A stretch of 64,000 bases of DNA. Origin: Pseudomonas peli. GTDB taxonomy: Bacteria; Pseudomonadota; Gammaproteobacteria; Pseudomonadales; Pseudomonadaceae. Numbering within the stretch: position 1 is the stretch's first letter; every line of letters begins with the position of its first letter. Below, piece after piece: positions 9,877 through 19,024 of the stretch. The notes under the pieces were generated by a model. It was given only the letters and a program-made list of their open reading frames with translations. It ran no database searches and was not told the DNA's origin. The translations under genes were made by a program, and so were the position numbers. The DNA lies in assembly GCF_900099645.1 (NCBI RefSeq), contig NZ_FMTL01000002.1:622334-686333 (forward strand), read 5' to 3'.

Positions 9877-11732
9877 TCGACCCCGACGCGATCTGGAGCG
9901 CCGAACAGGCCGCAGCGGCCAGCGCTGACTTTGCCGAACTGCATGCGGCCCACGGCGGAGTGTTGTGGGCGGCGTTTGATCCGTTACTGGCGCGCTGTGG
10001 GTTGTTCTTTTGTCGTGATGGAGTCGTGACTGAACTGACCCCGCCGGGGTTCTCTGTACGCAGCCGGGTTTACGAATACGGCGGCGGTGCGTGCTGTGCC
10101 ACGGAGCAGGGCGTGGCCTTCGTCAATGAAAATGATCAGCAGATTTACCTAGTCAATATTGACCCTGACGGCGGTGCGAGCAGCGCACCCTACGGCGTGA
10201 CCGACTCACCCAACTGCCGTTATGGCGACCTGTGTTTTGTGCCCGCCTGGCAGGCGCTGCTGGCCGTGGAGGAAAGCCATGAAGGCGGCGCGGTGGTGCA
10301 TCGCCTGGTGCGTATTGGTCTGACGGGCAAGCGCGAGGTTCTGGTCGAAGGCGCTGATTTTTACGCCGCGCCAGTGGCCAATGCCGATGGCCAGCGGCTG
10401 GCCTGGATCGAATGGGATCGCCCCGATCAGCCCTGGGTTGCCACACGCCTGTGCCAGCGTAAGTCGGGCGAGCGCACCCAAGTGCTGGCCGGGCAGGGGC
10501 GTGATCAATCGTTGCAACAGCCGCGTTTTGACCCACAGAACCGCTTATGGGTACTGAACGACAAAGCAGGTTGGTGGCAGCCCTGGTGCGTTGATGATCA
10601 GCCTGATGCGCGCGCCGCGCCCTACGACCATGCGCCCGCGCCCTGGCAGTTGGGTACGCGAACCTACCTGCCGCTGGAAGATGGCGAACTGTTGCTGACA
10701 CGTTTCGAGCAAGGCACAGGCGTCCTCGTAGGGTGCGCTGCGCGCACCGATTATTTTGCTGCCGAGACTGATGGTGCGCACAGCGCACCCTACGAGCGGC
10801 AACTTGCCGAGTACTTCACGCGTTTTCGCAGCCTGGCCGCCGATGCCGCTTATTTCTATTGCATCGCCGCCGCACCGGATCGCCTGCCGGCGGTGCTGGC
10901 GATTAGCCGAGGCGATGATACGGTGCAGATACTGGCCGGTGGTGAACAGCCACTGGGCGAGGAACAACTGTCCCGCCCCCAACCATTTAACTGCGAGGTG
11001 GGTGAAGGCGAGCGCAGCCACGGTTTTTTCTACTCGCCGGTATCAACCGGGGAGCGCCCGCCGCTGGTGATCTTTCTGCATGGCGGCCCCACCTCGGCTT
11101 GCTACCCGGTGTTCGACCCGCGCATCGCCTTCTGGACCCTGCGCGGCTACGCCGTGCTCGACCTGAATTACCGTGGCAGCAGCGGCTATGGTCGCGCCTA
11201 TCGTCTGCGTCTGGCTGCGCAATGGGGCGAGCTGGAGGTCGAGGACATTCGCGGCTCTATCGATGCGCTGGCCGCTGCTGGCTGTATTGATCCGCAACGC
11301 GTGTTCGTACGCGGCGCCAGCGCGGGGGGCTTCAGCGCGCTGCGGGCTTTGGTCGAGCTGCCACCGCTTCGTGGGGGGGCCAGCCTCTATGGCGTCAGTG
11401 ACCCGCTGGCACTGCGCAGGCAGACCCACAAGTTCGAGGCGGATTACCTCGACTGGCTGATTGGCGACCCGGAGCAGGATGCCGAACGCTACCGGGAGCG
11501 CACCCCCCTGTTGCAGGCCGAGCGGATCATGGCACCGGTTATTTTCTTCCAGGGCGCGCTGGATGCCGTGGTGGTACCGAGCCAGACCGAGGTCATGGTC
11601 GAAGCATTACGCCAGCGTGGGTTGCCGGTGGAATGTCAGCTGTTCGCCGACGAACGCCACGGTTTCCGTCAGGCCGCCAATCTGGCCGCCGCGTTGCGCG
11701 CCGAATATGGGTTTTATCAGCAGTTGAACTGA
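9864..11732 (+). CDS. pqqH: S9-family prolyl-oligopeptidase-like protein of the pqq cluster (PqqH type)
   Basis: A 622-aa protein with an N-terminal propeller (about 1-360) and a C-terminal alpha/beta-hydrolase peptidase domain. The triad is visible: S486 in RGASAGG, D567 in GALDAVV and H599 in DERHGF. It overlaps the end of pqqE by 13 bases. It matches the peptidase gene that follows pqqE in P. aeruginosa, thought to help trim PqqA or a related peptide. Oddly, the propeller contains three segments encoded by the palindromic genomic repeat, all in the same frame: [18 protein letters not shown] and DGAHSAPY. Confidence 0.85.
   Translation: MQGLIDPDAIWSAEQAAAASADFAELHAAHGGVLWAAFDPLLARCGLFFCRDGVVTELTPPGFSVRSRVYEYGGGACCATEQGVAFVNENDQQIYLVNIDPDGGASSAPYGVTDSPNCRYGDLCFVPAWQALLAVEESHEGGAVVHRLVRIGLTGKREVLVEGADFYAAPVANADGQRLAWIEWDRPDQPWVATRLCQRKSGERTQVLAGQGRDQSLQQPRFDPQNRLWVLNDKAGWWQPWCVDDQPDARAAPYDHAPAPWQLGTRTYLPLEDGELLLTRFEQGTGVLVGCAARTDYFAAETDGAHSAPYERQLAEYFTRFRSLAADAAYFYCIAAAPDRLPAVLAISRGDDTVQILAGGEQPLGEEQLSRPQPFNCEVGEGERSHGFFYSPVSTGERPPLVIFLHGGPTSACYPVFDPRIAFWTLRGYAVLDLNYRGSSGYGRAYRLRLAAQWGELEVEDIRGSIDALAAAGCIDPQRVFVRGASAGGFSALRALVELPPLRGGASLYGVSDPLALRRQTHKFEADYLDWLIGDPEQDAERYRERTPLLQAERIMAPVIFFQGALDAVVVPSQTEVMVEALRQRGLPVECQLFADERHGFRQAANLAAALRAEYGFYQQLN
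10728..10793. repeat. Palindromic repeat, copy 4, inside the pqqH coding region
   Basis: A complete two-arm copy (66 bases, exactly 22 codons) lies in frame in pqqH, with arms at 10728-10748 and 10773-10793. Half copies of the right arm are at 10173-10193 and 10605-10625, also in frame and all ending CCCTAC, read as APY. The frame is kept throughout and the reading frame stays open. Confidence 0.8.
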
Positions 11733-11822
11733 GCGCAGGTCGCATTGCATAAACCGAGCAATGCAGTAGGCTGGCGCATACCTCGCTTAACCTATTCCAT
11801 AACAACAAGAACAGGCCGTTGT

Positions 11823-12986
11823 ATGAGCCACACCCTCAGCCAGTTACGTAAATTCGTTTCACCGGAAATCATTTTTGGTGCCGGTTGCCGGCACAACGTT
11901 GCCAATTACGCCAGTACCTTTGGTGCGCGTAAGGTGCTGGTGGTGTCCGACCCCGGCGTGGTTGCCGCCGGCTGGGTCGCGGATGTTGAAGCCAGCCTGC
12001 AGGCGCAGAATATCGACTACTGCCTGTACACCGATGTATCGCCCAACCCACGGGTTGAAGAGGTGATGCTCGGCGCGGAAATCTACCGGGCCAACGCCTG
12101 CAACGTGATCGTTGCCATTGGTGGCGGCAGCCCGATGGACTGCGCCAAAGGCATCGGTATTGCGGTGGCTCATGGCCGCAGCATTCTTGAATTCGAAGGC
12201 GTGGACACCATCCGTGTGCCCAGCCCGCCGCTGATCCTGATTCCCACCACCGCCGGCACCTCGGCGGACGTGTCGCAGTTCGTGATCATCTCCAACCAGC
12301 AGGAACGGATGAAGTTCTCCATCGTCAGCAAGGCGGTAGTGCCGGATGTATCGCTGATCGACCCGGAAACCACCCTGAGCATGGATCCGTTCCTCAGTGC
12401 CTGTACCGGCATCGATGCGCTGGTGCACGCGATCGAAGCCTTCGTTTCCACCGGCAGTGGCCCGCTCACCGATACCCATGCGCTGGAGGCCATGCGCCTG
12501 ATCAATGGCAACCTGGTGCAGATGATTGCCACGCCGAACGACATCGCCCTGCGCGAGAAGATCATGCTCGGCAGCATGCAGGCCGGGTTGGCGTTCTCCA
12601 ATGCGATTCTCGGCGCGGTGCATGCCATGAGCCACAGCCTCGGCGGCTTTCTCGATCTGCCCCATGGCATGTGCAATGCGGCGCTGGTCGAGCATGTGGT
12701 GGCGTTCAACTACAGCGCCGCACCCGAGCGTTTCAGCATGGTTGCGCAAACCCTCGGTATCGATGTGCGCGGGCTCAACCACAACCAGATCCGCCAGCGG
12801 TTGGTGGAGCATCTGGTGACCTTCAAGAAGTCCGTAGGCTTTCATGAAACCCTCAAGCTGCACGGGGTTTCCAGCTCCGATATTCCGTTCCTCTCGCGGC
12901 ATGCCATGGAAGACCCGTGCATCCTGACCAACCCGCGTGAGTCCAGTCAGCGTGATGTCGAGGTCGTCTATGGCGAAGCCCTCTGA
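11823..12986 (+). CDS. ercA: Iron-containing alcohol dehydrogenase ErcA
   Basis: A 387-aa group III iron-type alcohol dehydrogenase. The NAD-binding GGGSPMDCAKG motif and metal ligands in GIDALVHAIEAF and GAVHAMSHSLGGFLDLPHG are clear. In P. aeruginosa the orthologue (PA1991) is needed for induction of the ethanol oxidation system rather than as a main catabolic enzyme, and it lies beside the sensor kinase ErcS as here. The start at 11823 gives the usual MSHTLSQLRKF. The ercS start lies inside its last codons. Confidence 0.88.
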   Translation: MSHTLSQLRKFVSPEIIFGAGCRHNVANYASTFGARKVLVVSDPGVVAAGWVADVEASLQAQNIDYCLYTDVSPNPRVEEVMLGAEIYRANACNVIVAIGGGSPMDCAKGIGIAVAHGRSILEFEGVDTIRVPSPPLILIPTTAGTSADVSQFVIISNQQERMKFSIVSKAVVPDVSLIDPETTLSMDPFLSACTGIDALVHAIEAFVSTGSGPLTDTHALEAMRLINGNLVQMIATPNDIALREKIMLGSMQAGLAFSNAILGAVHAMSHSLGGFLDLPHGMCNAALVEHVVAFNYSAAPERFSMVAQTLGIDVRGLNHNQIRQRLVEHLVTFKKSVGFHETLKLHGVSSSDIPFLSRHAMEDPCILTNPRESSQRDVEVVYGEAL

Positions 12987-14733
12987 TTTGCCGCAGTCGC
13001 AGAGCGAGGCCCTTGCCGGCCTGCTGGGGCTGGGCAGTCATTCGGCACGCAAAAGCCATTACCCCGAGCTATTGGCGCGCCTGGAGGAGCTGGAAACCGA
13101 GCGCAACCGCTACAAATGGTTGTTCGAGCATGCTGTGCACGGGATTTTCCAGGCCAGCCTGCAGGACGGCCTGCTCGCCGCCAATCCAGCCCTGGCGCGC
13201 ATGCTGGGGTACGACGATCCGCAGCAGGTACTCTGGTCGCTGACGGGCTTGGCCAACTACCTGTTCGTTGGCGGTGTTGCCGAGCTGGAACATATACGCA
13301 GCGTGCTAGCCCATGAGCCTGGGCTGTTTGGCTATGAAACCCAGCTGCGCCGCCGTGACGGCAGCGTGATCGACGTGCTGATGAACCTGCTGCTCAAACC
13401 CGATGAGAACGGTCTGTTCGAAGGTTTTGTCGCTGATATCACCGAGCGCAAACAGGCCCAGCAACGCCTGCAACAACTCAATGACGAACTGGAACAACGG
13501 GTCGGCGCACGCACCGGTGAGTTGCAGGAAGCCAACCGCAACCTGCTGCAGCAGATCGTCGAGCGCAAACGAATCGAGAAGGCCCTGCGCGAGGCGCGTG
13601 ATGCGGCTGAAGAGGCCAACCGCAGCAAGGACAAGTACCTGGCCGCCGCCAGCCATGACTTGCTACAGCCGTTGAACGCCGCACGTCTGCTGATCTCGAC
13701 CCTGCGCGAACGCAGCCTGCCGGCCAGTGAGCAGAACCTGGTGGAACGTACTCACCAGGCACTGGAAGGCGCGGAAGACCTGCTCACCGATCTGCTGGAC
13801 ATTGCCCGCCTGGACCAGGCGGCGATCAAGCCCGATCTGGATGTCTACAGCCTCGACGAACTGCTTGCGCCGTTGGCCTCGGAGTTTCAGCCGGTAGCAG
13901 CTGCAGTCGGGTTGCAACTGCGCGTACGCCATGGCGAGCACCTGCTCAATACCGACCTGCGCCTGCTCACGCGCATCCTGCGTAATTTTCTCAGCAACGC
14001 CTGCCGTTATACCGAGCAGGGCCGCGTGCTGCTTGGCGCGCGCAAGCGTGGCGGGTATGTCGAGTTGCAGGTATGGGACAGCGGCACGGGGATTGCCGAA
14101 GACCAGTTGCAAAGCATCTTCCTTGAGTTCAATCAGCTGAATGTCGGCCGCGCCGCCGAGCGCAAGGGCGTGGGCTTGGGCCTGGCGATTGTCGAACGGA
14201 TTGCACGCATCCTCGGTTACCCGATCAAGGTGCGTTCGCAACCAGGACGTGGCTCGGTGTTCAGCATTCAGGTGCCACTGGCCAGCGGCAGCCAGTCGCG
14301 TACATTGGCAGCGCCGATGCCGCCACAACAGCGCCTGGGGGATCCGCTGCCAGGGCGGCGATTGCTGGTGCTGGATAACGAGCTGAGCATTCTGCACAGC
14401 ATGAAAGCACTGCTGGAACAGTGGGGCTGCGAAGTACTGACCGCCACCGATCAGGCCACTGCGTTGCAGGTGCTTGGCCAGCAGGCACCGGAGCTGATCC
14501 TGGCCGACTTCCACCTCGACCATGGGGTGGTCGGCAGCCAGGTGGTGCAGCACTTGCGTGAGCACTTCGGGGTGACGATTCCCGCGGTGATGATTACCGC
14601 TGATCGCAGCGATCAGTGCCGTCGTGAACTGCACGGCATGGGTGTGCCTCTGCTCAACAAACCAGTCAAACCGGGCAAGCTGCGCGCGGTGCTGAGCCAG
14701 ATCCTGCAGGATATGCCTTTAGTCGGCCTTTAA
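12970..14733 (+). CDS. ercS: Cytoplasmic hybrid histidine kinase ErcS
   Basis: A 587-aa sensor kinase with no membrane segment. In order it has a PAS domain (about 45-170), a coiled coil (about 170-215), a HisKA domain with H229 in ASHDLLQPL, an HATPase domain (NACRYTEQG, then GVGLGLAIVERI) and a C-terminal receiver domain with D513 in LILADFHLD. It overlaps ercA by 17 bases, so the two are coupled. The place beside ercA matches ercS of the P. aeruginosa ethanol-oxidation regulatory network. The signal may be an aldehyde or redox cue; that is inference. Confidence 0.88.
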   Translation: MAKPSDLPQSQSEALAGLLGLGSHSARKSHYPELLARLEELETERNRYKWLFEHAVHGIFQASLQDGLLAANPALARMLGYDDPQQVLWSLTGLANYLFVGGVAELEHIRSVLAHEPGLFGYETQLRRRDGSVIDVLMNLLLKPDENGLFEGFVADITERKQAQQRLQQLNDELEQRVGARTGELQEANRNLLQQIVERKRIEKALREARDAAEEANRSKDKYLAAASHDLLQPLNAARLLISTLRERSLPASEQNLVERTHQALEGAEDLLTDLLDIARLDQAAIKPDLDVYSLDELLAPLASEFQPVAAAVGLQLRVRHGEHLLNTDLRLLTRILRNFLSNACRYTEQGRVLLGARKRGGYVELQVWDSGTGIAEDQLQSIFLEFNQLNVGRAAERKGVGLGLAIVERIARILGYPIKVRSQPGRGSVFSIQVPLASGSQSRTLAAPMPPQQRLGDPLPGRRLLVLDNELSILHSMKALLEQWGCEVLTATDQATALQVLGQQAPELILADFHLDHGVVGSQVVQHLREHFGVTIPAVMITADRSDQCRRELHGMGVPLLNKPVKPGKLRAVLSQILQDMPLVGL

Positions 14734-14759
14734 TTTAGACGCACGATAGCTATAGATTT

Positions 14760-14781
14760 TTTGGGCAAAATTTGGGCAAAA
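14760..14781. repeat. Tandem 11-base repeat TTTGGGCAAAA
   Basis: Two exact copies of TTTGGGCAAAA lie head to tail. Together with the tRNA fragment 90 bases on, they resemble short repeats seen at integration sites of mobile elements. The function is not known. Confidence 0.5.
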
Positions 14782-14869
14782 GTGAGGCCGCCTTGGGCCT
14801 TTCTAGACCGTTAAGGAATTCTTTCGTCTAGGTTTTCTGCGGCCTGCAGCGGTGTACAAAGTTTACTAC

Positions 14870-14897
14870 TAGCGTTCAAATCCCTATCTTCCCGCCA
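14870..14897 (+). pseudogene. tRNA 3'-end fragment (probable attachment-site scar)
   Basis: The fragment has the shape of a T arm and acceptor end: TAGCG, then the loop TTCAAAT, then CCCTA, a 7-base acceptor strand TCTTCCC, discriminator G and CCA. The T stem has one mismatch. No D arm, anticodon or 5' acceptor strand lies upstream. The CCA end is followed 15 bases later by a terminator, as for a real tRNA. It is best read as a leftover att copy of a tRNA-integrating element; chance similarity is possible. Confidence 0.5.
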
Positions 14898-14912
14898 TAT
14901 TGAAGTAAGCAA

Positions 14913-14952
14913 AGCCCGCTGAAGTCTTGATAGATTCCAGCGGGCTTTTTTG
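14913..14952 (+). terminator. Rho-independent terminator
   Basis: AGCCCGCTG and CAGCGGGCT flank a 16-base loop and are followed by TTTTTT. It lies directly after the tRNA-like fragment and may have come with it; it would also stop ercS read-through. Confidence 0.85.
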
Positions 14953-15042
14953 TGGGCTTAGATTTTAAGATATACAGTCCCAAAAATTCTCCAAGCCTGT
15001 CCTTTTTATGCTGTTCCCCATCGGCCAGCGCTTACTTGCAGG

Positions 15043-15579
15043 TTAGCGGGGCAGGGGCTGGATCTTTTTCACAGCTTCAAGCCAGTCCGCATCGAGTTGC
15101 AGTTGGTCAATATCCATACCCAGTTCTTCCATGCGTTCCTGGTGTTGGTTGATTTCCGCCACCGCTTCACTCAGGGCGCTGGAGTTGCCATCCAACTGGT
15201 GCATTTGGGTCAGGCCCAGGTGGTAGAAGCGCAGTAGCTGCATGGCGGCTGGGTCGCGGGCGGCGACGCCGGCTTTGACGTGGTGCATCAGGTTGGTCAC
15301 GCGCATCAGGCTGCGTTTCAGGCGCCAGCCGTACACGGCAGCGGCCATAAAGGGCTGTGGCCACAGCACTACGCGCACCAGGACCACGGTCAGCGCTAAT
15401 GCGGCGATAACCCCACCAAGATTCCAGCGGAAGTTGTCGCCGCCTGGGGTGCCGAATAGCAGCACAGCGCTGCTCGACAGCAGCATGGCCAGGGCGACGA
15501 AGATTGCCGCGATAGTTAGGGTGCTGCGGCGGGTTTGCTGACGGTAGATTTCAGGAGTGCGGTGTTGGATTTTGAACAT
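15043..15579 (-). CDS. DUF3087 family membrane protein
   Basis: A 178-aa inner-membrane protein of unknown function (DUF3087). Two hydrophobic segments lie near residues 22-45 (IAAIFVALAMLLSSSAVLLF) and 55-80, followed by a soluble helical C-terminus rich in acidic residues. I start at the ATG at 15579 (MFKIQHRTPEIYRQQTRRS), which matches how family members begin; an in-frame GTG at 15600 would add seven residues, and neither start has a strong ribosome binding site. It stands alone, convergent with nothing close. Confidence 0.75.
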   Translation of the reverse strand: MFKIQHRTPEIYRQQTRRSTLTIAAIFVALAMLLSSSAVLLFGTPGGDNFRWNLGGVIAALALTVVLVRVVLWPQPFMAAAVYGWRLKRSLMRVTNLMHHVKAGVAARDPAAMQLLRFYHLGLTQMHQLDGNSSALSEAVAEINQHQERMEELGMDIDQLQLDADWLEAVKKIQPLPR

Positions 15580-15753
15580 CGGGGCCACGGTAATTCTCAC
15601 TTGAGCAGGTGGTAGCGGCGTTGCTTACGGGTTGGGTAGGGCAAGCCGGGGTTGTCGAGGCATGCTCCCAATGCTGCAAATTATGCGCGATTGCTCGGCA
15701 ACAGGTATCTTCGCCCATCCGTTGACCGCATCGCTTAAGGATTTACCGGGTTT

Positions 15754-16326
15754 ATGAGTCGTACTGTGTTTCAGGCTGTGATTATCTCCGTGGCGGCGCT
15801 GTGTTCGGGCGCCGCGTTGGCCAAGGTCGAGGTGCAGGCCGGGCAACACAAGACCCTCGGGCGGATGCTGGTGGCCAAGGTTTCCGAGGATATTGCGCCG
15901 GGCGATTACGAGGCGCTGCTCAAGGGCATCAAAGCCAATCCGGGCAAGTACACGAAGAAGATCGTCATGCTCGACAGCATCGGCGGTAGCGTGTCTGAGT
16001 CCATGCGCATGGGGCGTTTGCTGCGTGAAACTGGCTTCGATGCTCTAGTGCCTTCCACCGGGGTGTGCCAGGGCAGTTGCGTGTACCTGCTGGCGGCGGG
16101 CCACGCTAAAACCGTGCGTGGTTATGTGGGGATTCACCGGCCGTATTATGCGAGTAGTGATTCGGTGCATTCGGCATCTGCCTTTGGGCCGAGCAAGGCG
16201 ACTCAGGCAGCTTACTTCAAAGAAATGCAGATTCCGCCGGAGCTACTTGAGGCGATCAACAGCACCGAGCCGCGGCGCATGCGCGTGCTGACGCCGGCTG
16301 AGCTGGCACGCTATCGCTTGAAGTGA
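15754..16326 (+). CDS. Periplasmic ClpP/crotonase-fold protein (COG3904 type)
   Basis: A 190-aa exported protein with a signal peptide ending ALA (about 21-23). The body has ClpP-like landmarks: LDSIGGSVSESMRMG for the oxyanion strand, VCQGSCVYLLAAG where the nucleophilic Ser of ClpP would be, and GYVGIHRP with a candidate catalytic His. This pattern fits COG3904, predicted periplasmic proteins. Whether it is an active peptidase is unknown. The two cysteines in CQGSC could form a disulfide near the active serine. Confidence 0.65.
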   Translation: MSRTVFQAVIISVAALCSGAALAKVEVQAGQHKTLGRMLVAKVSEDIAPGDYEALLKGIKANPGKYTKKIVMLDSIGGSVSESMRMGRLLRETGFDALVPSTGVCQGSCVYLLAAGHAKTVRGYVGIHRPYYASSDSVHSASAFGPSKATQAAYFKEMQIPPELLEAINSTEPRRMRVLTPAELARYRLK

Positions 16327-16359
16327 GGCGGGCGCTTGCTTGCCAGCGTTCGCGCGCTA

Positions 16360-16575
16360 TCAGCTGGTGCGGTGCCTTTCAAAGAAACTCATGACCTGCT
16401 TGCTGGCGTCCTCGCGGGGCATGTCATAGCGTTGCTGCACCAGGTTGGTCAGTTTCTGCGCATCGCCTTCGGATTTGATCAGTTCATCCAGGGTCAACTC
16501 GTCCCAGACAATCAGGGCGAGGCCGGCCAGTTTGCGCCAGTTCTTCTGGATGATTTCGGCAAGGGGTCTGCTCAT
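16360..16575 (-). CDS. CsbD-like small protein
   Basis: A 71-aa soluble helical protein. The order NWRKLAG, WDELTLDEL, GDAQKLTNLVQQRYDMPREDASKQV follows the CsbD family (NW..LKGK, KLTDDDL, GKRDQL.GKIQERYG...AEKQV), whose members are often induced by stress. The start ATG at 16575 follows AGGAG on the minus strand. It is convergent with the COG3904-type gene. Confidence 0.7.
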   Translation of the reverse strand: MSRPLAEIIQKNWRKLAGLALIVWDELTLDELIKSEGDAQKLTNLVQQRYDMPREDASKQVMSFFERHRTS

Positions 16576-16828
16576 GTGTGGTGCTCCTGAGGTTACCGCG
16601 CTGGGCCGGTTGCGCGGTCAGAGCGGAATTGTGCTGATGCCAGCCTGTCAAAGCTGAGGTCGCCAGTCGGTGCGCTACAGCGCTTATGCGGGTTTGCGTA
16701 CCGACGCCATGGCGCTGCGCCGATAGCCTGATTGCCGCGCCGTAGGTGAAATGGCGTGGCAATTGCTCTATTTAGAGCCTCATGGGCCTGTTCTGGCATG
16801 CCTGTCGTCAATTCAAGGATATGCCGCA

Positions 16829-17557
16829 ATGTCGATGATCGAACCTGTGCTGCTGACGGCTGCACGCGTCTGTACCTTTGCCGGGGAGCAGTTGCTGACC
16901 AACGCCAGCGGCTTTTACTTCGCCCGCGATGAGCGTTTGTTCTTGGTAACCAGTCGGCACGTGATGATTGATGAGCCGAGCCAGCATTTTCCCGATCGTA
17001 TCGAGATCGAAGTGCACATCGATTTGCATAATGTGGCGCAGACCACCGGCTTCTCCATGCCGCTCTATCGCGATGGCCAGAGCCTCTGGCGGCAGGGCTG
17101 CGATGGCGCTGGTGAGGTTGATGTGGCAGTGCTGGAGATCGAGCGCGCGGCGCTGCCAGAGAGCATGGTCTATCACGCCTTTACTCCGGAGCACCTGCTG
17201 CAGCCGCAAACCCCGGTCGAGGTCGGCACATCCTTGCTGGTGGTGGGTTTCCCCCTGGGTTTTCACGACACCCTGCACCATATCGCGGTGGTGCGGCATG
17301 CTGTGGTGGCGTCGTCATTCGGCCTGCGTTTTCAGGGCCAGGGGTACTTTCTGACCGATGCCCGCACACACCGTGGCACCAGTGGTGCGCCAGTGGTAAT
17401 GCGCATACCGGACAGCGAGACGGATGAGTTGCCATGGGTGCTGCTGGGCGTGCATTCGGCGCGGCTTGATCTGGGCAGCCGGGATCTAGAGGTGGACGAG
17501 GCCCTAGGGCTCAATTGCACCTGGTATGCCGATATTCTGCTGACGCTGACTCAGTAA
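16829..17557 (+). CDS. Trypsin-fold serine protease-like protein, no signal peptide
   Basis: A 242-aa protein with a chymotrypsin-like pattern: His in LVTSRHVM, Asp in GEVDVAVLEI and Ser in HRGTSGAPVV. The serine motif is GTSGAP rather than the GDSGGP of digestive enzymes, as in many bacterial trypsin-2 type proteins. I chose the ATG at 16829 because AAGGA lies ten bases upstream; an earlier in-frame ATG at 16751 has no such site. With this start there is no export signal, so it may be a cytoplasmic protease. Substrate unknown. Confidence 0.7.
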   Translation: MSMIEPVLLTAARVCTFAGEQLLTNASGFYFARDERLFLVTSRHVMIDEPSQHFPDRIEIEVHIDLHNVAQTTGFSMPLYRDGQSLWRQGCDGAGEVDVAVLEIERAALPESMVYHAFTPEHLLQPQTPVEVGTSLLVVGFPLGFHDTLHHIAVVRHAVVASSFGLRFQGQGYFLTDARTHRGTSGAPVVMRIPDSETDELPWVLLGVHSARLDLGSRDLEVDEALGLNCTWYADILLTLTQ

Positions 17558-17567
17558 GGACCTGGGC

Positions 17568-18122
17568 TCAACGTTGCTGCTGCAGCTCGGGTGCAGCGGC
17601 CATGTTGATGTCCTTGACCAGGCCGGATGTGGCCCTGATCACCTCGCGTGCCATGCGGGTCTCCTGCTCGTTGTGGGTCTGTGCCACCAGCACCACATCA
17701 CCGTGGGTAATCGCCCTGCTCACCAGCTTGGCAAAGCGTCCGTGATGCTGGCCAGCGCCGGATGAAGCGCCGATCACACTGCCGAGAAAACCGCCGATAA
17801 AGCCCCCCATGCCCATCAGGGAGAAGGGCGCAAGGATCGGGCTTGCGTGGAACAGGCTGACTTCACTGACGATCAACGCTACCGCGATCAAGGCACCAAT
17901 GCCGATACCAATACCGGTACCAATAGCGATGTCGACCAGCATGTCCTTGAGCACCTTGTTGCTTTTCCCCTGCGGTGCAGGAGCGGGTGGGGCGTCGGCG
18001 TTGCCTGCAACGATCTCCAGCTGTTCGTGGTGCATGCCGCGCTGAATCAACTGGGCCAGTGCCTGTTCAGCGTTGCTGCGTTGGGTAAAGAAGCCTGAAA
18101 CGTGGTGGCGATAGAGGTCCAT
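17568..18122 (-). CDS. Glycine-zipper membrane protein
   Basis: A 184-aa protein. The start at 18122 follows AGGAGCAGCAAG and gives MDLYRHHVSGFFTQRSNAEQ, an N-terminal domain of the kind seen in DUF1269-like stress proteins. The middle (about 70-135) has two glycine-rich hydrophobic stretches, GIGIGIGALIAVAL and GMGGFIGGFLGSVIGASSG, which form a glycine-zipper membrane hairpin. The C-terminus (about 140-184) is soluble. The function is not established. Confidence 0.65.
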   Translation of the reverse strand: MDLYRHHVSGFFTQRSNAEQALAQLIQRGMHHEQLEIVAGNADAPPAPAPQGKSNKVLKDMLVDIAIGTGIGIGIGALIAVALIVSEVSLFHASPILAPFSLMGMGGFIGGFLGSVIGASSGAGQHHGRFAKLVSRAITHGDVVLVAQTHNEQETRMAREVIRATSGLVKDINMAAAPELQQQR

Positions 18123-18381
18123 CTTGCTGCTCCTGATCGTGAGCCGTCGTCGACGACCGAACGGAAGCTTAAGCCGCGTAAATGGGCGTGTCTGTGCGCC
18201 TGCGTACGCAGGGCGTATCGCGATACCCGCGATTGTGCGGTCTATGCGCGCCAGCGTACCGACAGGACTGCGCCGAGCTGCGATTGTCGCTCCAGGCGAG
18301 CTGCAGCCGTGGCGTGAGTGCCGTGTTTCAAGGTGGCGTTTAGCCTGCAGTTGCCTGTGCATTAACCGTCGGAGATGCGCC

Positions 18382-18492
18382 ATGAAAATCCACTACCGCC
18401 CGCTCTTGCTGGCGTTTGCCATTGTCTATGCCGTCCTTGCCGTGAGCAGTCTGCTGATTGCCATGAGCCTGGCGCAGAGCGCCATGCCATAG
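18382..18492 (+). CDS. Small single-pass membrane peptide
   Basis: A 36-aa reading frame with GGAGATGCGCC before the ATG. After the basic start MKIHYRP there is one long hydrophobic helix (LLLAFAIVYAVLAVSSLLIA). Size and ribosome binding site favour a real small protein. I do not recognise it. Confidence 0.5.
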   Translation: MKIHYRPLLLAFAIVYAVLAVSSLLIAMSLAQSAMP

Positions 18493-18619
18493 GCCATTGA
18501 TCTGGCGACCGAGAATGCTGTCTGCCGCGCTGATTGAGCGCTGTGGCTTAGCCCACCTGGGCCCGTGTGCGGCGAAAGCTGTGGCGTGCTTACCCGTAAT
18601 TGTTTTTGAGGACATTCCT

Positions 18620-19024
18620 ATGAACAGGACTTCATCCATCGTTGATGGCATGGCTGCGTTGCGTTTTGCCGGCCTTTGCGCCGGGCTGCTGATGCTCAGC
18701 GCCTGCGCTTCACCGCCCCTGCCGCCGAGCCAGGCGTTGCAAGCTGCCGAATCGGCGATCAGCAATGCCGAACAGGCCCGCGTGGCCGATTACGCCTCAC
18801 CGGAGCTGGGTGTCGCTCGGGAAAAACTGACCGCCGCCAATATGGCTGTGCAGCGTGAGGAGATGCTGCTCGCCGAGCGCCTGGCAGACCAGTCGCGGGT
18901 AGAGGCCGAGCTGGCCCTGGCCAAGTCACAGGCGACCAAAGCAAAGGTAGTCAATGACGAAATGCAGAAAAGCACCAACAGCCTGAAACAGGAAATGCAA
19001 CGCAACACGGGAGCTCAACAATGA
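18620..19024 (+). CDS. DUF4398 lipoprotein
   Basis: A 134-aa outer-envelope lipoprotein with lipobox LSAC (Cys29). The mature part is helical and ALA/GLU-rich, with AESAISNAEQARVADYASPELG as the DUF4398 core. The start at 18620 gives the signal peptide directly; the frame is open further upstream without a good start. Its stop overlaps the start of the OmpA-type gene (ATGA), so the two are made together. The role is presumably structural, at the cell envelope. Confidence 0.8.
   Translation: MNRTSSIVDGMAALRFAGLCAGLLMLSACASPPLPPSQALQAAESAISNAEQARVADYASPELGVAREKLTAANMAVQREEMLLAERLADQSRVEAELALAKSQATKAKVVNDEMQKSTNSLKQEMQRNTGAQQ

Larger units (their letters stand above)
14734..15042. other. Gap after ercS with tRNA remnant and terminator
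   Basis: This 309-base gap is more AT-rich than its surroundings. It contains a tandem TTTGGGCAAAA repeat, the 3' end of a tRNA without its body, and a strong terminator. I see no protein gene. Confidence 0.6.
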
